Shown: positions 1 through 9,375, counted from the stretch's first letter. The stretch: DNA of 10,938 nucleotides from JASHVB01 sp049522565 (GCA_049522565.1 JBEKNT010000223.1:1-10938), one strand, 5' to 3'. Notes: generated by a model from the sequence alone, not told the origin. A program made the numbers and translations.

Positions 1-614
1 ATGCTCGTCAAGGCGCGAGTCTTGATCTCATGGCCGCCAAGCGCATCGTGGATGTAGCTGTCGGTGACCGTGAGTTGCGTCAGCTCTCCCGCATAGATAT
101 TGTGATCATAGCCATAGCGCGGGTTGGTGGGCGGCGCGCCGTTGTCGTCGATCTCCGAATTGCTGATATAGACATACATGCCGTTGATGCTGGCGGCATC
201 GGCGCCGCCAGTGAGGATGCCGTCCTCGTTGCCGTAGATCCAGGAATTCAGCACCGTCAGCGTGGCGTTCCCGGTCTCGAAAAGGATTCCCGCGCCGTTA
301 CTCGATCCCCCCGGGTTGCTCACGCTCGGGTCGTTATTGGCTCCGGATATTGCCAGTCCGGAAATGGTCAAGCTGACGTCCTGATCGCCCGGCACGTTCA
401 GGATGGCGCGGCCGTTCGGCGGAAGCGGCTGGGGATTGCTCAGATAGGCCAGGCCACCGACCGCATCGATGGTCAGGTTGTGGGTAATATCGGGAAAATT
501 CTCGACATAGGATCCCGCGGGAACTTGCAAGACATCGTTCGCGGACGATCCTGTGATGGCGGCGCTCAGGGTCGAATAATAAGTTGCATCGGTAACGTCG
601 TAGATCATGCCCAT
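1..614 (-). CDS. Right-handed beta-helix repeat protein, 3' end outside window
   Basis: This frame stays open from an ATG at 614 to the left edge, giving 204 codons of the N-terminal part. A stop codon at 636-638 in the same frame limits the start to the ATG at 614 or the one at 608. The protein is rich in Asn, Asp, Gly, Ser and Thr. It has short beta-strand/turn stretches such as NLTIDAVGG, SLTISGLAISGANN and LTVLNSWIYGNEDG, the pattern of pectate-lyase-like parallel beta-helix proteins. The late segments YDHNIYAGE and GGHEIKTRAL recall secreted beta-helix proteins. No hydrophobic signal peptide is present at the start. That would fit type I secretion through a C-terminal signal, but the C-terminus is missing, so this is inference. 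The gene is divergent from the polysaccharide exporter genes. A surface or extracellular role is likely; substrate or activity cannot be told. Confidence 0.8.
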   Translation of the reverse strand, partial: MGMIYDVTDATYYSTLSAAITGSSANDVLQVPAGSYVENFPDITHNLTIDAVGGLAYLSNPQPLPPNGRAILNVPGDQDVSLTISGLAISGANNDPSVSNPGGSSNGAGILFETGNATLTVLNSWIYGNEDGILTGGADAASINGMYVYISNSEIDDNGAPPTNPRYGYDHNIYAGELTQLTVTDSYIHDALGGHEIKTRALTS

Positions 615-1150
615 CGATACGACCCCGGTTCGCGGTCAGGCGTAGCGCCTCAGGCGACCCGCCGCGGATGGCTTGCCCAAGCCGCGTCGCACCCTAGGTG
701 GCAATCCGGTCACATGCAATCGTGCGGTGTAACGACCTTGACCGGCGCGTGCCGGGCCGCCGATCGGTCTGGATTGACCCCGCGCGCCTGGTCGACGGCT
801 TGTCACCCGCGCCCAATGCCCGGTCGGCCGCCTTATCGGCCTGCCCTGAGGGGCATCGGCGTCTGCCATGCGCTTTGACCTGTGTCGCGTCCTTCACGCC
901 TCCTCGCGGCACGGCCCGCGCGGGGGATGGGCGGAGCCTGCCGACCAACCGGCAGACCGTCCGGTCACCTACCGCCATGATACCACACCTTGCGCTCCCG
1001 AACCGGCGCGGCACACCCCGACAATGCGGCACGACGCAACCCGGTGACGCTGGCGGCCGGCACCCGCCCGTGGCTGATGCCGTGGCGGCTAAGCGTCAGC
1101 AACGGTGCCGGTTGCTCTACCCGGGTGGATGGGCTATCCGCCCGCCGCGC
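615..1150. other. Gene-free divergent intergenic region, about 536 bases
   Basis: This stretch separates the leftward beta-helix gene from the rightward exporter permease and must hold the promoters of both. The permease frame happens to stay open upstream to position 698. Its translation there is Arg/Pro-rich low-complexity text with no recognisable domain, as expected for open frames in GC-rich noncoding DNA, so I do not treat it as coding. One clean hairpin (938-955) and an 8-base inverted repeat (1057-1064 with 1104-1111) are visible. I could not identify convincing -35/-10 boxes. Confidence 0.6.
938..955. other. Small perfect hairpin in the divergent intergenic region
   Basis: CTGCCG and CGGCAG form a perfect 6-base stem around the loop ACCAAC. 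It is followed immediately by a second near-palindrome (GACCG-TC-CGGTC, 955-966). No T-run follows, so it is not a classical terminator. It could be an operator or a leader structure for the exporter genes, or chance in GC-rich DNA. Confidence 0.3.
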
Positions 1151-2005
1151 ATGATGACCGGCACCACGCCCGCAGCGAGGGACGCGCTGCTCGACCTTCG
1201 CGCCGACATGTCGTTGGCGGCGCGCAATCGCCTGGCTGTGCGTGATGTAAGCAATGGCACCGCGCTCTGGCCGCTGGCCTGGACGCTCGGCTGGCTGGAC
1301 ATCAAGCTGCGCTATCGCGGTTCGATGCTCGGTCCGTTCTGGCTCACGCTATCGACCGGAATCATGGTCGGGTCGCTTGGCGTGCTGTACTCGACGCTAT
1401 TCCACATGAACGTCCACGAGTACCTGCCGTTCCTGTCGCTGTCGATCGTGCTGTGGAACTTCCTGAGCGCGCTGGTCAGCGAGTCCTGCCTGGCCTTCAC
1501 CGAAGCCGACGCGGTGATCCGCTCGGTTCGCATGCCCTTCTTTGTCTTCGCCATTCGCGTCGTCATGCGCAACCTGCTCGCCCTGGCGCACAACATCCTG
1601 GTGATCGTCGTCGTCTTCGCCGTCTTCCTGATCTGGCCAGGGTGGCACGCGCTGCTCGCAATTCCCGCCCTCGTCGTCTGGGTCGCGGACGCGCTCGCAC
1701 TGACCCTGGTGCTCGGCAGCTTCTGCGCTCGGTTCCGCGATATTCAGCCGATCGTGAACAGCGTGATGCAGATTGCCTTTTTCCTGACGCCGGTGATCTG
1801 GAAGCCTGACCAACTCGGCCCCCGCGCGGACCTGCTGCCGCTCAGCCCGTTTTTCGACCTGCTGGACATCGTGCGCGCGCCATTGCTCGGCGCGGTGCCA
1901 ACCACGATGACATGGCTCGGCGCCGCGCTGTACAGCCTCGCCCTGTGCAGCGTCGCCTGGGCATTCTTCGCCCGTGCCCGCGGCCGCATCGCGTTCTGGC
2001 TCTAG
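1151..2005 (+). CDS. ABC-2 type polysaccharide exporter permease (Wzm/KpsM family)
   Basis: Inner-membrane permease of 284 residues that, paired with the next gene's ATPase, would export a polysaccharide (O-antigen, capsule or similar) across the cytoplasmic membrane. The family hallmark RYRGSMLGPFWLTLS lies at residues 55-69. About six hydrophobic segments follow (roughly 63-85, 91-112, 141-162, 167-192, 203-217 and 253-274). The conserved stretch ARFRDIQPIVN...FFLTPVIW is at 193-217. The size matches the usual 255-285 residues. The start is uncertain: ATG at 1151 (then ATG at 1154) gives a normal N-terminus, and ATG at 1208 is the main alternative; neither has a clear Shine-Dalgarno. The ATPase gene begins 6 bases downstream, so the two are surely co-transcribed. 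Teichoic-acid-type exporters are in the same family, so the exported polymer cannot be named. Confidence 0.88.
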   Translation: MMTGTTPAARDALLDLRADMSLAARNRLAVRDVSNGTALWPLAWTLGWLDIKLRYRGSMLGPFWLTLSTGIMVGSLGVLYSTLFHMNVHEYLPFLSLSIVLWNFLSALVSESCLAFTEADAVIRSVRMPFFVFAIRVVMRNLLALAHNILVIVVVFAVFLIWPGWHALLAIPALVVWVADALALTLVLGSFCARFRDIQPIVNSVMQIAFFLTPVIWKPDQLGPRADLLPLSPFFDLLDIVRAPLLGAVPTTMTWLGAALYSLALCSVAWAFFARARGRIAFWL

Positions 2006-2011
2006 CCACGC

Positions 2012-2809
<798 letters not shown>

Positions 2810-2858
2810 AGCCCTTGCTGCCGATGCGACGCTGCCGTTAGCTTGTCGCTGTCGGAGC

Positions 2859-2865
2859 AAGGAGG
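2859..2865 (+). promoter_or_regulatory. Strong Shine-Dalgarno for the solute-binding protein gene
   Basis: AAGGAGG ends 5 bases before the ATG at 2871. It decides this start although the reading frame stays open upstream through the ATPase gene. It is the best ribosome binding site in the window. Confidence 0.85.
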
Positions 2866-2870
2866 CTGGG

Positions 2871-4391
2871 ATGCGCAAGCGCGGCTGGGTAGGCGGAGTG
2901 ATGCTGGCGGCCGGTTTGACCTTTGCCCTGCCGGCGGCAGCGCAACAATCCGCCGACACGCTGCGCGTCACCTGGCGCGACGCCGTTCCCGATGTGGACT
3001 TCTATCACAATTCGCAGCGTTCCGGCTTTATCCTGCAGATCCATGCCTGGGACACCCTGGTCTATCGCGATCCCGACACGTTCCAGATCAAGCCATTGCT
3101 TGCCACCGCGTGGAAGCCGGTGGACGACACCACCATCGACTTCACGCTGCGCCAGGGCGTCACCTTCCAAAATGGCGACAAGTTCAGCGCCGATGACGTG
3201 GTCTATACGATCAACGGCGTGCTCAATGACAAGACCCTGTCGGTACCGAGCAATTACCAGTTCATCGCCGGCGTGGAGAAGCTGGACGACTACCATGTGC
3301 GGCTGAAACTCAAGCGTGTGTTTCCCGCCGCGCTGGAATACGTCGCCATGGTGCTGCCGATCTGGCCGCAGGGGTATCGCGACAAGGTGGGGATCGAGCA
3401 ATACTCGAAGGCACCGATCGGCACCGGCCCGTACCGCATCACCAAGGTGGACGGCACCACCGAGATCGATATGGAGCGCTACGACGGCTACTATGCCGAC
3501 AGTCCGAAGGGCAAGCCGCCGATCCGCTTCGTCAAGATCCACGAAGTGCCCGACGCCGCCACCGAAATGGCGGAGTTGCTGGGCGCGCGTGCCGACTGGA
3601 TCTGGGATTTCAGCCCCGACCAGTTCGACTCGGTGGCAAGGATGCCGAACCTCCAGGCGGTGCGCGCCGAGACCATGCGTATCGCCTATCTCAGCCTCGA
3701 CGCGGCGGGCCGCACCGGCGCGGACAATCCGCTGACCAAGGAGAAGGTGCGCCAGGCGATTGCCTTTGCGCTCGACCGCGCGACGATGGCGAAGCAGTTG
3801 ATGCAGGGCAACTCGCGGCCCCTCGATGCGCCGTGCTTCCCGACGCAGTTCGGCTGCGACCAGGCGGTGGCCGAGCAATATCCGTATGACCCCGCGAAGG
3901 CGAAGCAATTGCTCGCCGACGCCGGCTATCCCAACGGCTTCGACACCGAGCTGGTGTCGTATCTGTTGCCGCAATGGAACGGCGCGGTGCAGAACTACCT
4001 GCGCGCCGTCGGCATCAACGCGCGGGTAACCCAATTGCAGGTCGGCGCGGCGATACAGCGCGCCATCGAGGGCAAGACGCCGCTCAATTTCGGCAGTTGG
4101 GGCAGCTACTCGATCAATGACGTCTCGGCGATCCTGCCGTATTTCTTCACCGGCGGCGGCAACGACTATGCGCGCGATCAGGAGGTGAACACACTGGTAA
4201 CCGAAGGTGGCACTACCACAGATCCCGACCAGCGGCGCAAATTCTACAGCGCGGCGATCAAGCTGATCACCGCACGCGCCGAGTGGCTGCCGATGTTCAC
4301 CTACGTGAAAACCTATGGCTTCTCGAAGCAGTTGAACTTCAAGCCGTATCCCGACGAGCTGCCGCGCTTCTATTTGAGCAGTTGGAAATGA
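2871..4391 (+). CDS. Periplasmic peptide/nickel-type ABC solute-binding protein (SBP family 5)
   Basis: Predicted 506-residue periplasmic binding protein of the SBP_bac_5 (DppA/OppA/NikA-like) family, which captures oligopeptides, nickel complexes, sugars or other small solutes for import. A signal peptide is clear: MRKRG, then a hydrophobic stretch, then PAAA with likely cleavage after residue 24. Family motifs follow: the FTLRQGVTFQNGDKFSADDV block, the GTGPYRITKVDG block, and RQAIAFALDRATMAKQLMQG, with YDPAKAKQLLADAGYPNGF later. The C-terminal LPRFYLSSWK is also typical. Length fits the family. The gene lies 61 bases after the exporter ATPase with its own strong ribosome binding site. No partner permease or ATPase of the importer type is in the window, so it is either an orphan or served by genes elsewhere. 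Ligand cannot be predicted. Confidence 0.92.
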   Translation: MRKRGWVGGVMLAAGLTFALPAAAQQSADTLRVTWRDAVPDVDFYHNSQRSGFILQIHAWDTLVYRDPDTFQIKPLLATAWKPVDDTTIDFTLRQGVTFQNGDKFSADDVVYTINGVLNDKTLSVPSNYQFIAGVEKLDDYHVRLKLKRVFPAALEYVAMVLPIWPQGYRDKVGIEQYSKAPIGTGPYRITKVDGTTEIDMERYDGYYADSPKGKPPIRFVKIHEVPDAATEMAELLGARADWIWDFSPDQFDSVARMPNLQAVRAETMRIAYLSLDAAGRTGADNPLTKEKVRQAIAFALDRATMAKQLMQGNSRPLDAPCFPTQFGCDQAVAEQYPYDPAKAKQLLADAGYPNGFDTELVSYLLPQWNGAVQNYLRAVGINARVTQLQVGAAIQRAIEGKTPLNFGSWGSYSINDVSAILPYFFTGGGNDYARDQEVNTLVTEGGTTTDPDQRRKFYSAAIKLITARAEWLPMFTYVKTYGFSKQLNFKPYPDELPRFYLSSWK

Positions 4392-4431
4392 TGGCGTGGG
4401 GGGTGCTACATCGCCGGGGCTCGCCTTTGCA

Positions 4432-4506
4432 TCATGGCAGGGCGTGACGCGGCTATCTATCGCGGCACCACGTCTGGATGGATGGTCAAGTCAAGCCCCG
4501 CCATGA
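4432..4506. repeat. Degenerate palindromic intergenic repeat between convergent genes
   Basis: TCATGGCAGGGC (4432-4443) and GCCCCGCCATGA (4495-4506) are inverted copies matching at 11 of 12 positions, separated by 51 bases. The right part, with TGGATGG, GTCAAG and CCGCCATGACGG, resembles the dispersed GTCAAGCCCGGCCATGACG-type repeat that I recall from many alphaproteobacterial intergenic regions. That link is from memory. Lying between a rightward and a leftward gene, it could act as a two-way transcription terminator or mRNA 3' protector, though no T-run is present. Confidence 0.45.
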
Positions 4507-4617
4507 CGGTGGGAGCAGCCGGTGCCGAGCGTCAATCATACGGGCGGGTGGTATTATCGTGCCGCTGCTGCTCTCGGTCGCACCGCCGCACTTGTCGCGC
4601 ACAGCATCGAACTGCGC

Positions 4618-4755
4618 TCAATCTACGGCACGTGACTTACCGATCCGACCCGAGTGCGCGAGGATGCGGCTCAGCAAGTCGAACGTGGTGGGCTTGAGCG
4701 GCGCGAGTTCGACGGCCCGTTCGAACTCATGCCGCGCGTCCTCCAGCCGGTTCCT
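4618..4755 (-). pseudogene. Severed C-terminal TPR tail of the WcbI-TPR gene
   Basis: Directly after the TAG stop at 4756-4758 the same frame continues for 45 sense codons to a TGA at 4618-4620. It reads RNRLEDARHEFERAVELAP, then PTTFDLLSRILAHSGR, which is standard TPR sequence. Counting the TAG as one residue, the interrupted repeat is exactly 34 residues long, the same as the six before it, so the reading register is intact. The next repeat breaks off after about 23 residues. The simplest reading is that one sense codon became TAG and this tail is no longer made. Readthrough or a sequencing error are alternatives. Confidence 0.75.
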
Positions 4756-6315
4756 CTAAACCAGAATGTTCGCTCGGCTTTCATGAAGAATGGCTTGGTC
4801 GGGACGCAGGGCAATCGCACGTCGTGCCGAAGTCTCGGCTGCAATGCTGTCTCCCACTCGTAACTGGAGACGACCGAGATGGGCATGATAGTCAGGTTCG
4901 GCCGGCTTGAGCTGAATCGCGCGCTCCGCGGCCGAAATAGCGCCGTGGATATCGCCCTGCCGGGTCAACAGGTGGCTGCGGTGAATATGAAATCCGGCGA
5001 AGTCCGGCGCGAGGTCGATAACGGTTCGGACCAAAACAACCGCCTCCGCCACGTCGCCTCTATCCGCCAGGACACGGGCGAGCAGGTTGAGAAAATGCGG
5101 GTTGTGCGGCTCCAGCCGCACGGCCTGACGAACGGCTTGCTCGGCTGCTTCGAATTCGCCGAGCCGTATCAAGAGCTGTGCGGCGAAAACATGAAAACGC
5201 GGGTCCGACTCGTCGCATGCCACAGCCAGCTTGATCTGCTCCAACGCCTCGCGAACACGGTCCTGGTTTCGCAGCATCCGAGCCAACCCGTAATAGAACC
5301 GTCCTTCGGTCGGGTCCAGTTCTGTCGCCCGGCGCAAAAGGGATGCAGCCTCCGCAGCCTGCCCCACGCTCCCGAGCGCTTCCCCGAGCGCGAAATGCCC
5401 CTCGGCGGAACCGGCGGCCTTCGACAGACCGGCCCGTAGCAGGTCGATCGCGTTCTGCGGACGCGTCTGCGAGAGCATGATTCCCTCACGCAGCTCGCGG
5501 TTCCACTCATACCGCATGTATCTGTCCGCATATTCGGTAAAGGTGTAAGAGCACCCGTCCTTCGATAGATAACGCGAATCCGCGCTGACAAACCGCAGCC
5601 CAAAATGGCGGATGACGCTGGGATGAATGGGCAGCATATCCTTTGGAAACGGCGACGTGCGCACGAAGTCCTGCATACGTTCTATGCGGTCTCCCGGAAC
5701 CCCCATCTTGTGAAATAGCTGCACGGACAGCGCCATGGAAAGACGCAGGTTTGGATGCCCGGGACTGACAAAAAGATGCTCGTCACGAAACCATTGCGAT
5801 ACAATGTCAGCTATGTTGAACCCGGACAGATCGTCTCTCCGTCGCTGCCGCTCCATGAAATGGGTGAACAAACGATCGAGGTTTCGCGCCGAATTGACGT
5901 CAAGCGCCAGATAGTCCGCCACAGCCGTTTCCGGCGGCACGCCTGCGAGAATTTTCTGATTGAGATAACTGTCACCGAATTCCGCCGGATAAGGTCCGTT
6001 TTGAAGAAAGGAAAACTGCTCATTTCGCGGATGAGCGTGGCCGCCGAAGGGCCAGAGAAATCCGCACATGACCAACGGAAACAGGAACCGCCTGGTCTTG
6101 AGCGCCAGATCTCCGACGATCACCTCCTGCCCCAGGTCAAAAACCTGCTCGACAACCAGATCGGCGTTGAGAATGGCCGATTGCCCCTGCGGGGTCATCG
6201 CCTCGTAGGACGCAACATAAATCAGGATATCGCGCGAGTCGAAAGCAACGAATCGTCGGTAGAGGTTCATCATCGCATCGGCCTGGCAGTTGCCGACGAA
6301 AACGATCTTCCGCAT
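4756..6315 (-). CDS. WcbI-like polysaccharide biosynthesis domain fused to TPR repeats, truncated by a nonsense codon
   Basis: The 519-residue product starts with KIVFVGNCQADAMMNLYRRF, the hallmark beginning of the WcbI family (putative acetyl-CoA-binding acetyltransferases linked to capsule synthesis). The N-terminal domain spans roughly residues 1-270, with a later SPGHPNLRLS stretch. Six complete 34-residue TPR units follow (about 305-508), then 11 residues of a seventh before TAG. TPRs suggest docking to a partner protein. I chose the ATG at 6315, preceded by GGTGAG 4 bases upstream. A TTG at 6327 is an in-frame alternative. Base composition is lower in GC than neighbouring genes (one 60-base line in the middle is about 48 percent), suggesting horizontal acquisition. 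The gene is 61 bases downstream of the SnoaL-like gene on the same strand. The catalytic activity is inferred from family only, and it is unclear whether the truncated protein works. Confidence 0.82.
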   Translation of the reverse strand: MRKIVFVGNCQADAMMNLYRRFVAFDSRDILIYVASYEAMTPQGQSAILNADLVVEQVFDLGQEVIVGDLALKTRRFLFPLVMCGFLWPFGGHAHPRNEQFSFLQNGPYPAEFGDSYLNQKILAGVPPETAVADYLALDVNSARNLDRLFTHFMERQRRRDDLSGFNIADIVSQWFRDEHLFVSPGHPNLRLSMALSVQLFHKMGVPGDRIERMQDFVRTSPFPKDMLPIHPSVIRHFGLRFVSADSRYLSKDGCSYTFTEYADRYMRYEWNRELREGIMLSQTRPQNAIDLLRAGLSKAAGSAEGHFALGEALGSVGQAAEAASLLRRATELDPTEGRFYYGLARMLRNQDRVREALEQIKLAVACDESDPRFHVFAAQLLIRLGEFEAAEQAVRQAVRLEPHNPHFLNLLARVLADRGDVAEAVVLVRTVIDLAPDFAGFHIHRSHLLTRQGDIHGAISAAERAIQLKPAEPDYHAHLGRLQLRVGDSIAAETSARRAIALRPDQAILHESRANILV

Positions 6316-6376
6316 GTCGCTCACCAATTCGGGACCTTCAGCGACCCACGAACAGGCCGGGTATGGCGAGACATGA

Positions 6377-6816
6377 TCACGACCTTTCGGGAGTACGCGG
6401 GTGCGGCAGACTCAGCGCCATGTCGCCGTGGAAGGCGTGGATCAGCTCGCGCCGTTGAAACCGCCACGCCTCGCCCACCTTCGCCAGCGCGTCCTGGTAC
6501 GTGCCGCAGACCGACGGCACCGGACCATGGGCGCCTTCCACCACTACCAGGTAGTTTGATCGCGCCTCGGCGCGGGTGCCATCCACCGTGATGATGCTGT
6601 TCATCGTGTAGTGCATCCGCCGCGGCTTGGACGGCACCGACTGCGCGAGCCAGGCAGCGATCTCGCTAGGCCCCTTGGCGCGACGATACGGGGCAATCCA
6701 CTCGCCATCCGAAACGAACAGCGCCGCCAGCTCGGTGAACCGCCCGTGGTCCATGCAGAAGCAGTACTGATGCAGCACGTCGCGGATCGCGTTCTTGTCC
6801 AGCAGAAGCCCTATCA

Positions 6817-6817
<1 letters not shown>
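6377..6817 (-). CDS. SnoaL-like / NTF2-like fold protein
   Basis: Small 146-residue cytoplasmic protein of the SnoaL-like (NTF2 superfamily) type. The N-terminal helix region IRDVLHQYCFCMDHGRFTEL followed by AALFVSDGEW is the usual opening of these cone-shaped alpha+beta proteins. Beta strands then appear around residues 68-95 (RMHYTMNSIITV, ARSNYLVVVEG), and 115-130 (EAWRFQRRELIHAF) forms the last strands. Relatives include polyketide cyclases, isomerases, dehydratases and many uncharacterised proteins, so activity cannot be named. The ATG at 6817 overlaps the pdxA stop codon by one base (TGATG), which indicates translational coupling. A TTG one codon upstream (6820) is possible but less likely. 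The pairing with pdxA may point to a linked metabolic step or may be incidental. Confidence 0.85.
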
Positions 6818-7824
<1,007 letters not shown>

Positions 7825-7838
7825 GGCCCTGCTCCGTA

Positions 7839-7974
7839 CACCTCTCCCGCTCCGCGCGAGAGGTCGGCGAACGCAGTGAGCCGGTGAGGGGCACACCGCA
7901 GGATCAGTCCGGGCTGTCCGCCCCTCACCCGGCGAGGTGCACTCACCGACCTCGCTCGCGGAGCAGGCGAGGTG
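7839..7974. repeat. Long imperfect inverted repeat between lpd and pdxA
   Basis: The left arm (7839-7892, starting CACCTCTCCCGCTCCGCGCG) and the right arm (7920-7974) are inverted copies that match over most of about 54 bases. They share CACCTC..C.GCTCCGCG, GAGGTCGG and GGGTGAGGGGC-like blocks around a loop of about 27 bases. Inside and beyond the right arm an 18-base unit GGCGAGGTG(C/T)ACTCACCG occurs twice (7931-7948 and 7966-7983) with one difference. The composition resembles common GC-rich intergenic repeats of alphaproteobacteria. It fills the gap between the lpd stop and the pdxA start, and would fold into a strong hairpin in a read-through transcript. Confidence 0.75.
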
Positions 7975-7983
7975 TACTCACCG

Positions 7984-9375
7984 TCAGATATGCAGCGCTC
8001 GCCCGTCCACCGCCAGGGCCGCCTCCTTCACCGCCTCGTTCAGGCTGGGATGGGCATGGCAGGTGCGTGCCACGTCCTCGGCCGAGGCACCGAACTCCAT
8101 CGCGATCACCAGTTCGGCGATCAGCGTGCCCGCGTCCGGGCCAATGATATGCGCCCCGAGCAAGCGATCGGTGGTCTTGTCGGCCAGCAGCTTGACGAAG
8201 CCCTCGGTGTCTCCCATGGCGCGGGCGCGGCCATTCGCGGTGAACGGAAATTTGCCGACATTGTAAGCCACACCTGCGGCTTTCAGCTCTTCCTCGTTCC
8301 GGCCAACGGAGGCAACCTCGGGCCAGGTGTAAACCACGCCGGGGATCACGTCGTAGTTCACGTGCCCGGCCTGACCGGCGAGGATTTCCGCCAGTGCAAC
8401 CCCCTCGTCTTCCCCCTTGTGCGCCAGCATCGGCCCGGCGATCACGTCGCCGATCGCGTAGATGCCGGGCACGTTGGTGGCGAAATGCGCGTCGGTCTTG
8501 ACCCGGCCGCGTTCGTCCAGCGCCACACCGACCGCCTCCAACCCGAGCCCCTGGGTGAACGGCCGCCGGCCGATCGACAGCAGCACAATGTCGGCGGTGA
8601 TCTCCTCACCCGCACCGCCCTTGGCCGGCTCCAGCGTCAGCGTCACGCCGTCGTTGCCGGTGCGCGCCGCGGTAACCTTGGTGCCCAGCCGGAACTGAAT
8701 CCCTTGCTTCGCCAGGATGCGCTGGAAGACGCGCGCCACCTCGCCGTCCATCGTCGGCACGATGCGGTCGAGGAACTCTACCACCGTCACCTGCGCGCCC
8801 AGCCGACGCCACACGCTGCCGAGTTCCAGCCCGATATAGCCGCCGCCGATCACCACCAGGCGGTCCGGCACTTTGTCCAATTCCAGCCCGCCCGTGGACG
8901 TGACGATGCGCTGCTCGTCCACCGCCACGCCTGGCAACGGCATGCTTTCGCTGCCGGTGGCGATGACGATGTGCTTCGCCTCGTGCATCGAGCCGTCCAC
9001 GTCCACCTGGCCGGGGGCGACGATGCGGCCGGTGCCTTTCAGCCACGTCACCTTGTTCTTGCGGAACAGGAACTCCACGCCTTTGACGTTGGCCGACACC
9101 ACCTCGGCCTTGCGTGCCTGCATGCGCGCCAGGTCCAGCGTCACGCCGTCCACCAGCACGCCATGATCCGCCAAGGCGTGGCGCGTGTGGTCGAATTCCT
9201 CCGACGATTGCAGCAGCGCCTTGGACGGAATGCAGCCGACATTCAGGCAGGTGCCACCGAGCGTGGCGCGCTTTTCCACGCAGCCGACCTTCATGCCGAG
9301 CTGCGCCGCGCGCAACGCGCAGACATAGCCGCCGGGGCCGGAGCCGATGACAATGACGTCGAAGGGTTCGCTCAT
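7984..9375 (-). CDS. lpdA: Dihydrolipoyl dehydrogenase (E3 component)
   Basis: Flavoprotein of 463 residues that reoxidises the dihydrolipoyl group of 2-oxoacid dehydrogenase E2 proteins and passes electrons to NAD. The FAD-binding motif GSGPGG is at 11-16. The redox-active disulfide is in GGTCLNVGCIPSKALL (Cys43 and Cys48). A second dinucleotide motif, GGGYIGLELGS, follows for NAD. The C-terminal HAHPSLNEAV supplies the catalytic His442-Glu447 pair contributed across the dimer. Length is typical (about 465). The ATG at 9375 directly follows the stop of the VOC gene (TGAATG), with GAGG 5 bases before the ATG inside that gene. Because the E2 gene upstream is of the 2-oxoglutarate type, this E3 most likely serves that complex, though E3 is often shared with pyruvate dehydrogenase. 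Confidence 0.96.
   Translation of the reverse strand: MSEPFDVIVIGSGPGGYVCALRAAQLGMKVGCVEKRATLGGTCLNVGCIPSKALLQSSEEFDHTRHALADHGVLVDGVTLDLARMQARKAEVVSANVKGVEFLFRKNKVTWLKGTGRIVAPGQVDVDGSMHEAKHIVIATGSESMPLPGVAVDEQRIVTSTGGLELDKVPDRLVVIGGGYIGLELGSVWRRLGAQVTVVEFLDRIVPTMDGEVARVFQRILAKQGIQFRLGTKVTAARTGNDGVTLTLEPAKGGAGEEITADIVLLSIGRRPFTQGLGLEAVGVALDERGRVKTDAHFATNVPGIYAIGDVIAGPMLAHKGEDEGVALAEILAGQAGHVNYDVIPGVVYTWPEVASVGRNEEELKAAGVAYNVGKFPFTANGRARAMGDTEGFVKLLADKTTDRLLGAHIIGPDAGTLIAELVIAMEFGASAEDVARTCHAHPSLNEAVKEAALAVDGRALHI

Noticed and set aside
700..725. Possible minus-strand promoter (TTGCAT, 17 bases, TAGGGT) for the beta-helix gene
   Set aside because: Only half of the bases in each box match the sigma-70 consensus; this level of match is expected by chance.
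30..878. Long plus-strand open frame at the left edge
   Set aside because: It is the antisense shadow of the beta-helix gene on the minus strand, whose protein has coherent repeat structure, and it then runs through noncoding DNA.
698..1150. N-terminal extension of the exporter permease by about 151 codons
   Set aside because: The frame is open, but the translated text is Arg/Pro-rich without any domain, and family members begin close to the ATG at 1151 or 1208.
4434..4759. Small plus-strand open frames in the convergent gap
   Set aside because: Their translations are read from a dispersed-type repeat and from the antisense of the severed TPR tail; none has a ribosome binding site or domain.
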